Source: Bugula neritina (taxonomy: Eukaryota > Bryozoa > Gymnolaemata > Cheilostomatida > Bugulidae). Taken from it: a stretch of DNA of 64,000 bases. Position numbers and translations under genes: made by a program. The DNA lies in contig OZ037770.1 of NCBI GenBank assembly GCA_964035545.1, positions 11,855,963 through 11,919,962 of the forward strand, in the 5' to 3' direction. A model generated the notes under the pieces. That model saw only the letters and a list, made by a program, of their open reading frames with translations. It did no database searches and had not been told where the DNA came from. Positions 46,328-58,300 of the stretch are shown piece after piece (within the stretch, counting starts at the first letter, position 1; each line of letters starts with the position of its first letter).

Positions 46328-49300
46328 GTAAGATGACACAACGTTATTGAATATTTGGTGCCATTCTTGATCTGTCGAAATTATAAATAATCTTTATATT
46401 GTGGAAGCATCTTGTATGTATATTTGGTTTGCAGTACTTGCTTGTGTTGAATTGTAAATACGATTTAGATGCCTTTTCTATGCATGTTACACGTTCACCT
46501 TCCTCCATACTTACTATAGCTTACTGCCACTTGTTCTGATTGTCCAGCTCTCTTATTACAGTATCTTTATACATCTGGACCCCCACGTTGTTGTTCTTTG
46601 CCCCTTGCATTATCACCCAGTGCTGTTTTTAATATCATTTTCTGTTCTAGCTCTCACTTATATGTCCAGTATCGTCCACTCTCTCTTCTGTTTCCTAACT
46701 TTTTAACTGTCTTTTATTTCACTCAAACAATTTTATTGTAAACTCATCTGTTTATTAACAATTAGACCTGGGATGTTTGACTCTCTATGTAGGATGGAGC
46801 TGCAAGCTGTACAGGAACAACGAGTTTGTCACTTTCTTATTCTCTGTGTGTTTCAGCTCCACGTGATGATGACAAGGCACTGCTCGATGCTGCCAGGGAG
46901 AGAGCTGAGATAGTACAGAGATATATCATAGTAAGTGTCATGGGTATATCATAGTAAGTATATCATAGTAAGCATCATGGGTATATCATAGTAAGTATAT
47001 CATAGTAAGTATATCATAGTAAGTGTCATGGGTATATCATAGTAAGTATATCATAGTAAGTATATTATAGTAAGTATATCATAGTAAGTGTCATGGGTAT
47101 ATCATAGTAAGTATATCATAGTAAGTATATTATAGTAAGTATGTCATAAGTAAGTATTGTGAGTATATCATAGTAAGTATATCATAGTAAGTGTCATGGG
47201 TATATCATAGTTAGTATATCATAGTAGGTATCATGGGTATATCATAAGTAAGTGTCGTGAGTATATCATTAGTAAGTATCATTAGTGTATCATAGTAGGT
47301 ATCGTAATTATCTCGTGGTAAGTATTGTAAGTATGTTTTCATAGAGATGAATGGATGTTAGTTTTAAGTTTTCTCTATCAATTAACTTCTGGACTAGTAA
47401 TGTTTATGGGCTATGGTGGACTCTAATGGGAACCACTCCCACTGTTAGGGTCTCTACTCCCAGGGATTAGTGGACAGTTATTCAAAGTCTACCTGTACAC
47501 TAATCAGTTGTAATTAATTCAATTCCTTGTAACACTTTTTTGTCCAGAATAGTTGTGATCACTTTCGGTGCATATGAGTTTAACTTACCACTAGTTAGTT
47601 CTTTGCGTGCAACCTTCAAAGGTTACGTCACTTTTACCGAGTTAATAACATTCAATACCAGCATTTGAAAGTCAATTTTATGGTAATTTATTACAACATA
47701 GAGTTCATTCTTTTTCCAATTTAGGTCTGCTGGAGTTAGTATTTGTTGCAATGCCACAAATATGTTTATCCTAATCCTCCTGTGGACTTAGAAAGAGCTT
47801 TTGGTTCATCTTTTTAATCTTGACACTTCTCCAAGGATTACTGCTTGAATCATAAGCTGATGTTTTGAAATTACTAACAGATTATGTCTGCTCTCTCCTT
47901 CTAAAGCCAGTCACTGTGCTGCAGCTAATAGTTCTGGAATAATACCTGAGACAAAACCTGTCTGAGGTTGTTTACTGCAAAGTTGTCACCACCTGTCAGC
48001 TGTACTCTAATATATTACCAACACCATCTGAAGATTTCCTCCTCACTTGGATTTGGAAATACAACTGGCTCCATATGCATTTGTTTACTTGTTGAAATTA
48101 CTTTCATCTCCCTACTTAGTAGACAAAATGTTCAGTGTCTGTCTGTTTGTCTCGTTGCAGGGTCGCGACCCCAGCGCTGCCATAGACGAATGGGAGGACC
48201 CAGCCTTTGAGGTCTACCATACTACTGACAGATACGGCTTCATACAGTAAGGCTACTCCCAACACGTCATTGTCTCTCTACTTGGACATAATCTGACCTT
48301 GACATTGGGGCTGATAAAAAATATTAATAATGAGATCACAGTCAGAGAGAAGCTATTATCTCAAATAGGTTTTGAGTTGCATGTTTTTGAGTTGTGTTTT
48401 GGCAAGCAGATGCCAGACTGAAACTCGTCTGCATAGAGCCAGTTGGATCCTATGAATTATGACATGCATGCTCTTCATGTAGTCGGGCACACTTTGGGGC
48501 ACTTGCCATAGCCTGTCACACGGCCTGCTGCTCACAGCAGCTTGCATGCAGCAGTAGAGTGACAGATCAGTGTGGCATTGGGATAAAGGCCTTTCCAGCT
48601 GCTCCATCATGGCTGTTGTAATTGATAATTTATTCATATCTCGTTTGGAGAATTGTCATTGGTCGACTGAGGTGTCCATTTCAGACCCTGTCTGACAATG
48701 TTTGGTGTATTTCATTTGTTGCAGGTGCCAAATTGTAATAAAAATAGTCATCATTGTCCATTTATAACTTCTAACCTCATTTCAGCTATTCTGAAATTCT
48801 GCCAAATTTCTAAGAATTCAAATGGCTGAAATAAGTGTTTGCCTGTTTCTAAGTATAAAATTCAAAGCAAGATATCAACAATTTGGAAATAAACTTGAAA
48901 CGAGTCTCCGGATTTCATCACCTCATAACTGTATTAATAAATCTAATTGTTTATCAGTTTCAGTCTTTTAGTTGATTGGTTAGTTATCAGATAGTTGGAT
49001 AGCATCAGTATATTTATAGCTGCCATACGCTAGACCCAGTCTCCAATCTAATGATGTAGGACCTCAGCTATACCTACAACCTCCAACCTGTTACAGTGCA
49101 CTTTTATCTCCTCTAAAATACTTCTGTTTGAGCCAATCAACTTGACCTATTATGCTGTCTGCTTATTAGTCATACACATCATTATGCAGATGTGAACTTT
49201 TTACATATTCAAATTACGCCATGCAAAGGGAGGGGTGATGGCTAATAGATGCATCTTGTGCGTTTAACATATTCTGTGATATATTTAGTTTCAGTGACTT

Positions 49301-52300
49301 GAACACCGTGTGGATATTTTATACAAGCAGTGATTTAAATACTCAATGAATATCAACGCCCTGTGGTGGTTTTTACTTTGCATACAAAAATTAGTATGCA
49401 TTTGTTTATGAATTTTCTCAACGCATTAAGTTTGCCTCTTTTTTGTAAATTATGATTTATTACAGCATATGTAATGTAGTTGCAAGTACTTCTTAGATGT
49501 TTATTATCCAGTTTTAAAAAAACACAAATTTAGAAAGCAAGGCTTAAAATTAAATGAGAGTGTTTCCTCTATTCTCTTTATGAACTGATAGTGTTACTAG
49601 CTGCTTGTAGAGGTCAGTTGCAAATCCTAAAAATGCTGCCTTTTTTATCTAGCGACAGCAATCTCTCCAAAGAGAGAGATGACGCTGAGAAAATTGCCAA
49701 GGAGGTGGAGCGAACGGATAAGTGGAAGAAGATGTACAAGAATTGGGACAAGTCATTTGACGGAGACCATCCATCTGTAAGTCTCTGAGATGGCAGGCCA
49801 GTAGACTGCTGCTGTCTGGCTATTTACCCTGCTGCCTGTGAATAGCAGCATTACTTTGTGCGGCTCTAGGTATCTCGTGTTGATCATGGTTGATTGATTT
49901 ATTACACATCACAGACATGAAAACATTTTGGGAAATTTAGTGTAAATATCGGCCATAGTAAGTAGATAGGAACAAAATAAAAAAAAATCAGAACTCTGTT
50001 GCATTATTAAAAATATAAGATCATTTAAAGTAAGTACAAGCTGTCGTAAAAAGCTATCTCTGCCCTATGCTCCTCTATATTTGATGATTCGATATCGTCT
50101 TAACTTGCTAAGTTTATTCCGTAATATTTTACTTTTATCAGATAGAAAGTCATTTAAAAGATAAATGGAAAGCAGATTTTGAGTTACACCCAGATGTTTG
50201 TAAGATAAACAAAACACTGTAGCAAATATGTTCAGTTAATTGTAATTTTTGATGTAAGGAAATGAAACTGGGGTGGGGATTTCTAGCATCAGTAGATAAT
50301 CTACTCCATTCATTTCCTCTTCACTAAAACCTGATTATTCGCCGCCGCAGCTGGTGGCTTTTGCTCGCCCAATGTATGAATTTATGACTCAGTCGGAATT
50401 ATCCCCTCCCTAGTTGACATAGACTTCATAGCAGTGGCTATAAAGTATGTTGTATTTTATTGTAAAGTGATGGCCTAAGTTTTGTTCTTGATTTAAATGT
50501 TGGAGATTGCGTTGGAGTTTGTTATTCTTCACGCCTAAAAGTCTTCCGTAATATCTGCACCGCTATTGGCTGATGTCGCCTGAATAATAATAGAACAGAG
50601 AAAGGCGTGGCACTGCTTTATTATTATAATTAGATAGCAAAAACTAAACTCTTTTGTCATTGATGTCATCTTTTTGGTTCTTTGAACGGCGACCGAATTA
50701 TCCAGACACCTGAAGTTCTAATCTACATCAAGGTGCAGGGTAACCACATACAGGGCTTAGCAAAACACAGAAATGTCACTTTTGATGCCTTATATGTAAC
50801 TACTGGTCACTTAAAACACTCATAAAATGGATCCATTGAATAAAATAGTATTCATAGCATAGCAGTGGACAAATGCAAAATAATTTATAATAATTTATGC
50901 TACTACTCAGTAGGTTGTGTGTTTGCATTGAATTTGCTTGCCTCAAAATAAGATGTCGTGGCGTCTTGTGCTAGCTTTTTATGATAATATGTTTTAATAG
51001 AATTCAATATTAATTGAAACTTCAAACTATTTTTCTCAAGTTTATTTTTGAAATAGTTTTATGTTAAAAATTTAAGATCGGCTTTAGAATGTTGAAAGAT
51101 TGGAAATTCTTATCAAAATTAAAAAATTCAAAAAAAAATGGATGAAAATGGCGTTCCTAACCATTTAAACGATTATTTAGCAGTAATTAATTGTCCTGCT
51201 AAACAGTAAAGCACATGTTTGAAGCTGTATTTTTTAATCAACTTGTTTTTAAAGAACTTTGTTGTGGTTGTCTTCCCATTTCTAGAAAGGGGAGAAGCTA
51301 AGAGCTAGAGTGTGGAAGGGGATACCCGACCAGTGGCGCGGTGAGATCTGGAAGAAGTTACTACACATAGAAGAGCTCAAGGCGACACACCAAGATGTCT
51401 ACGAGAAGATGTTAACTCGTGCTCTCACCACATCTCCTGATATTAGACAGATTGACTTAGATGTTAACAGAACATATAGAAATCATATAATGTTTAGAGA
51501 GAGATACGGTATAAAGTGAGTTGAATATAGTCTGAGTATAAATACAGTAGGTAGGGAGATACAGTATAAAGTGAGTTGGATATAGTCTGAGTATATATAT
51601 GCAGTAGGTAAGGAGCGACCGTGGTCTAGGGGTTAGAGCATTTGCCTTAAGTATGCACGAAGTAATGGGTTTGAGCCCCGACAGAGGCCATTGGTGATGT
51701 TAAGAAAAGCAACTAGTCATAATTGCTCCTGTGCCACATATGAATAAGTCCTTAGCTCAATTTAACAAAAAATACCTTCCACCAGGGGTTTCTCACAGAG
51801 ATAGTAACTAGAAACTCGTGTGAGATATAAATGCTGCAGGTAAAAAGTTACGGTTTTGGAGAATTCAGTATAAACTGAGTATCTAGCAGGTTCACCGTCT
51901 GCATTCTAATAACCCAACTATTCTTACCTTTCAGACAAAAGCATCTATTCCACGTATTAGCTGCCTACTCTATGTACAACACTGAGGTTGGCTACTGTCA
52001 GGGCATGTCGCAGATAGCTGCGCTATTGTTGATGTACATGGACGAGGAAGAAGCTTTCTGGTGCTTATCACAACTACTCACAAACAAGAAACACGCCATG
52101 CATGGTTAGTGCCTCTTCACCCCCCCCCCTCTCTTATTACATTACACCCACAGTTTTCTCAGTCTAAGCTCCGTCAAGGGAGCTAGCATAATACCCGCCG
52201 TCCATAACTTAGTGCAATAGTCGGTTCCTTATGCTAAATATCGCATCTTAAAATTAACTTAACAAGTATCAACATATTTATTAGCATTGATTTTAGGTTA

Positions 52301-55300
52301 GCTGTTGGAATTATATTTTCATATTCACCTGGAAATTTCCTGCTCCCTATATTTCATGCGATTATTCCGGAAATCTATTTGGCACAACTGCAGGTTTAAT
52401 TTTATACCCCCAACGAGTTTTTGCATTACATTCGACTGCTTTGCCAGAAGTTGGCGAAATATAATGCCTTTTTAACTCAAATATACCTAGGCTAATTCTA
52501 CTTCTCAGATCTCCAGGGCAGGAAATGTGTGGGAATAATTCTCTCTGCTCGAATAGTCTGAACCTTCCATGGTGCCAGCCATTTTGTCATCCTGACATTG
52601 CCAGTTCACAATTTTCTTTGCGTTTGGCTCTTGGTATCTCTTCCACCATGTCTCCACCATTCTATACACACCGAGTTTTTTTACTGCTCGGTAAATTATC
52701 TACGTCTCACTTCAAAGATTCCTCATTAAAATTAAAAAGGATTTTTTCAATTTTTCAATTTGGTTTGACAGAATCATCCGCGTGCCAACATCATTTATTG
52801 TGAAGATGTGGTCTCCCATTTTGAAATTGGATAATAATTGCTTAAATTGCCATGCGTTTAATTCAGCAAACTACTTATAGTTGTTTTTACTGAAATGTCT
52901 ACAATAAATCATTCATTGTCTCTGATAGCAATTTATCTTAGTTTGATTAAATTGTACGATACGATTGCATTCACCGTGATGTATTGTTGCTATGCTTCGG
53001 TAGCAACTAAACAATGTGTCAGTTTAAGCGTGCCAACCACTTTGGCATACCCGCTTTCAAGTGCCACCCTGTGCTACCTGGTACGATTTCTGTCAACTCT
53101 TACCTTCCATGTTTATAGATGGTTGGTGTCGTTATTGATGAGTTTGGCATCTGAACTTCTGAAACAATGCGGCTTTATGGTTGAGTGTGCGCGCTGCATT
53201 CCTTTCCATATTTTTAATTATCATGTAAATGTATTATAGAACTCATTATTTTGTAAAAAAAAATGATTTCATCGATAATGGATTTTCTGAGAATGTGTTT
53301 TTCCTAGTTTTTTTAATCTCTGAAAATAGTGCAATGCCAACCTCTGCTTCCTCGTTCTGCTGTTAGGGTTTTGCGTCAGTCCCTCTAGTTAGCCTCTAAC
53401 CAACATAATACACACTGTCTAGCCATGACATACATTATCCTTATCTTCAATATACATGATTTTCTCACACTAATCATTATAATCTGCCATAATATGGATT
53501 ATTTTCTTGTGAGTTTGACAGTTGCTCCAACTTGCCTTTTTTTCTCTGTTCTTGCTGCTTATTGGTCAACATCTCCAGTTTACATACTCTGCTCTTGCTG
53601 CTCATTGGTTAACATCTCCAGTTTGGCATTACATCTAGATTCTTAAAAGAACTGTTGAAATATTAAACTAGTTGATATTTACGCTGATCAAGCCTGTTTA
53701 TAATTAAATAAAAAAATTGAGCATTTGTTTGCAACAAAAGATAGGTTGTTATATTTGTTTTATAGTGTTTTTATTTATTCCAGTGTCTGTGTAGTTTGTC
53801 AGCTGGTTATTGTGTAGCCCTAGCTCAGCGTTTCCAGTTTGCAATACTCTGTTGTGTCCCTCCTATACATGCTAGACTACTCTAAAGCTACAGGTACCCT
53901 ACTATAGCCTGATTATCTCTGTAAAACTCAATCCTTGTGTGTTTCCAGGACTGTTCATACCCGGTTTTCCCAAGCTGATGAGGTTTCAGTCTCACTTTGA
54001 GCTAGTCATCAAGAAATTTATGCCCAAAATCTATAAGTTTATGGTAAGTCTATAACTTTTTACATTGTTCTCCATCTGTGGATGACAGCTCAGTTCAAAT
54101 AAACTTTTAATAGCATATTTACGATTATATTTGTTGTTATCTGCTCAATTGTACATGTGGCATTTGGGTATACAACTCCAAATTCGCACGCACTTTATTA
54201 TCTTGTCCTATACTCCACTCATTCCATATAATAATATCATATTCTAGGTATTATACATAGTAATATAATATTATTTATTATTAAATGATTATGTAACATT
54301 ATACTCCACTCATTCTATATAGTAATTTACTTTACTCATCCTATATAATAATATTATACGCTACTCTTTCTATATAGTAACTTACTTTACTCATCCTATA
54401 TAATAATATTATACGCTACTCTTTCTATATAGTAACTTACTTTACTCATCCTATATAATAATATTTTACGCTACTCTTTCTATATAATAATATACGATAT
54501 TATATTAATGAGAGATCAACAACAAGCATCTCTAGGTTTCACTGTGCTCAACGTGACTTGTTGTTATATAAACTACAGCGTGTAGTCGTGCTGTGAGTGA
54601 CCTTGACACTGCTCTGTGTTTTAGAATGCAAACATGATACCTCCTAGTCTTTATGCCATCAAGTGGTTCATGCAGTGTTTCTTAGACAGGGTAAGTTTGA
54701 CCTTGAGTATCTTATTCTCTCCCAGCTCTTATGTAACATAAATATTGAATATACATCAAGATTCAGCTGTTTGTACACTCAACTTCAATATTATCTGCTA
54801 AATTTACAACCTGCAAGTTTGATTGGTGCACATGTAACTGTATTTTTATGTTACTTTGATAATTAGCTAGTGCGTGTATTGCTTAGTGTGCTTGTATCAC
54901 TTTGGCATGTGTGCATTACTATAGTACATGTAATTACTGTGGCCTGCATATAATACCATAGTGTACACATTGCTGAGCTCTATATACTGTACTTCACCAG
55001 GTTTGCAATTGTTGTAATGAGGTGTATATTTTATAGACGCCATTTCCTTTAACTCTTCGCCTCTGGGACATCTACATGTTGGAAGGGGAAAGAATTTTAA
55101 TACCAATGGCCTTCACCGTGTTCAAAGTGCATAAAAGTAAGTCTTTCACTTTGTGTACATAATTATATTCTCTAAATATCTGGCAATCAATTTTTATACC
55201 ATTCGAATATCAGGAAAACCATTTCTGTTATATAGGAACAAATTTCTCCGTGAATGCATTTATGCGCTAGTGAATATGTAATTGTTTTGTGCTTCATTCG

Positions 55301-58300
55301 TGGAGCTAGCTACTATTTTTGTTAGTAGGTTTTCAGCTTTCTCAAGAATAAACATTGCTGTAAATTCACTGTTGCTACATGATGCCCATTCAGTTATTTC
55401 CATTGGCATTTATAATCGGGAGTTTTGCTCTCCATGCCTAATTCCAGCTTGTTAAAACTTTATTTTACATATTTTATAAGTTATGGTGTAATAGTTGTAA
55501 AGCATTGTTGGTGTGCCATTTAATAACTAATTTGACATCATGCCATGTCATAGTTTAGTCCAGGAAAATGTTTCTTACCACTAGTAGGGTGGCTCAAAAC
55601 TGTAGTATGTTTTTGTAATTTGGAGTTGTCCTTTTTATTAGAGAAGCTATTGAAGATGCAAATGGAACAATTTGTCAACTTTCTTCAACACGAATTAGAA
55701 AAAGATTTTGGTTTAGAGGATGATGCAGTCGTTTTAGAGCTCAATGTAAGTTTGCATTCACCTCTCTGATACCTAACCCTGCAGGTAAACTTGCTCTGTA
55801 CAGGTAAGGGCATGGCAGCTTTAATGACAAATTTTTAATATTTTTTTTATCGATAATTTGCTTGAAAACACACTTGCATAAATTCAATTGTATAAATTAG
55901 TTTGTTTCAATGGTAAACAAGTATACCCTGTTTGATACGAATAGGCTAGTCTGTTTGTAAAATGCTGTAATATGAGTTGCCTCCTCCTGTATATAGCTTA
56001 AGATCTGTCTCGTGCATCATAGGCTGTGGTCCTTGACTTGAGGCGGGCACGGGTTGAACTGCCTCCTCCCCCATCAGACCCCCTGGAAGAGGTTCCTAAG
56101 ACTCACTTCGGCAGCGTCACGTACCCTACAGAGGAGGAGCTGATAAAGCGACAGCAATCCCAGATACACATCAATGACGAGCCGACGGTTAGTCGAACTG
56201 AATATCTCACTCTCCTCGCTGTCAGTTTGTTTTACAGGAAACTCAGGACAAGGCTTGTTAGTTTACGTCAATAGAACGAGGATTGGTAGATGGTAGACTC
56301 GGAATGTTTCTTTCTGTTGTGGAATGACTGGGTTTCTCAAAGTAGTCTAGAATAAAGCATGGTTTGCTTGAAACTTGCTGCCACGCTGCTTCGACCTTCA
56401 CCGCTGCCTCGGCATCACTGCAGATTTCCTGGTTTATTTCTTTGGACTGCTTTGGGTGGACATATATGCACTTTTGATAATATTTGATGTGTGACGTTTT
56501 GAGCACTTTTATTAAGTGGTGTGCACAATTGTAGCCTTTTGTCGTAGTGTTGCATTAAACATTCTCACCGAAATTATATATTGCAGTTGTTTCACAACTC
56601 CTTTCATAAAATACTGTACTACTCTCACGTTGGTTGAAAACTTCTTTGATTTGAGAGAAAAATGGACAAAGTTACTTTATTATTATTGCAATAGTTTATA
56701 CCATCATTGTTATAGCAGCTGCTTTCATACAAAATATTGCAGTCTGGTATTAGTTGAGAATTTCTCGATTTTTGTAGGAAAATTGACAAAGTAACTTCAA
56801 AGTTTCCCTGTGACATTTGGGTCTGAGAAGTTCTGTAGTATTCTCTCTCAACTCGTGTCTTTCTCATTGACCTCTTGCTCTGTTTTATAGGTACTTACTA
56901 GCTGTTTGTCAGCGGAACTCAGTGCGGAGTACACCACCATCTTCTGACAGCCGCTGCCGGTGTCAGTATTACTGCTTTTGTTGTTTCATTTGTTCACCTT
57001 ATTATTCTAGAGGTGTGTCAGTTCACTCGGTAGAAGTGCACCGATACCTCTGTTCTCACCTGGCACCGCTACTCTAGCAATTCTTACAGCACGCTATAGT
57101 ACATGATTTCTTTTGCCAGCTTGTTACATCGGATCCTATTGGTTAACTAATGCCTTGCCGTATATCACTGTCTGTACTGTACTGGTACATTCAATGCTTG
57201 GTTCAAACATGTGTAAACTACTCATGTTCCAATCTAGGTTCCAGTCTCCTACAACCTAGAAGTGAACTGGACAGATCTGTATTCGTTCTTTTCGGAGGTT
57301 TTTATCTTTTAGTCTCTTCAAATCTCTCATTCTACTTTAACTGTTGTAGAGTTTAGTATTCATACGCTTGTTCTGACTCCAACTTGCTGCAACCTTCCAG
57401 TTCTAAATTAAAGGCTTTTTTCAATTACTGTCATTTTCATATCTGAAAGTTTTACAAAACAAGATGTTGTTTGTGAATTGCATGATTTAGTTTGCTGCTG
57501 GTTGTTATATACCATGTGTTGTTCTTTGTAGGCCGTCAAAATGACAGAATTAGGTTTTATGGGGGATTATTATGTTCTAATCTAGTAACATAGTCAGCTA
57601 AGATGGGTTCATTCATTTTGCCTTCTCCAATTGTGATGCCAAATGTTTCATTGATTAATGATCGTACCATGACTGGTGTATGTTCAACTTGCGATGTTGC
57701 TTTAACCATATTGAGCAGCTTTGAGACTTCCCAAGGACAGCAGAGTTTAAAATTAGAGCTTTTGTTTGCAGCTGCAAGTTGTAATATAGATTTGTCTATT
57801 CACGCAATATCAGCATTTCTCAAAGTTGCACTCCTATGTTCTTTGATTTCTGTGTATCTGACATTGAATTGTGTCTTCTTGTAAATATATGTCTAGTTCC
57901 AACTAACTTTCCCATCTTCTAATGCAAAATTGAATGTTATTCAGTAATATTTTTAGATAAATAATTTAGAGTTATCCTTCCTTTCCTTGTTGTTGGATTA
58001 TGGACTTATGTTTCCCTACTGTGTATAACTTCCGAAACATGTGCTCTTTAACTACTTGTCATGTATGTTTCTCTCACTTAAGCATGCCACATCTATCTCT
58101 ATATTGGTTGTGTTGTATTTCATCTTCAGACATTGCCTGTAAACACTACTAAAACTATTGCGTGACGAAAGGTAATGTCGGTAAGGTGCAGTCTACTACG
58201 TGATTTACTATAACCCCTAATATTATAATCAGCAGTGATACTTTCTTTCTTTCTATATTTCTAATTCTTTGTGCGTGTTGTATTTATCATTTTGTTGATG

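Noticed and set aside
48356-48637. 93-codon minus-strand frame in intron 3
   Set aside because: Less AT-rich than its flanks, but with no domain, no homology recognised and no exon signals; more likely an old repeat.
52525-53239. Two intronic open frames of 92 and 114 codons
   Set aside because: Both lie inside intron 6 of the USP6NL-like gene between exons that join perfectly in phase, and neither resembles a known protein.
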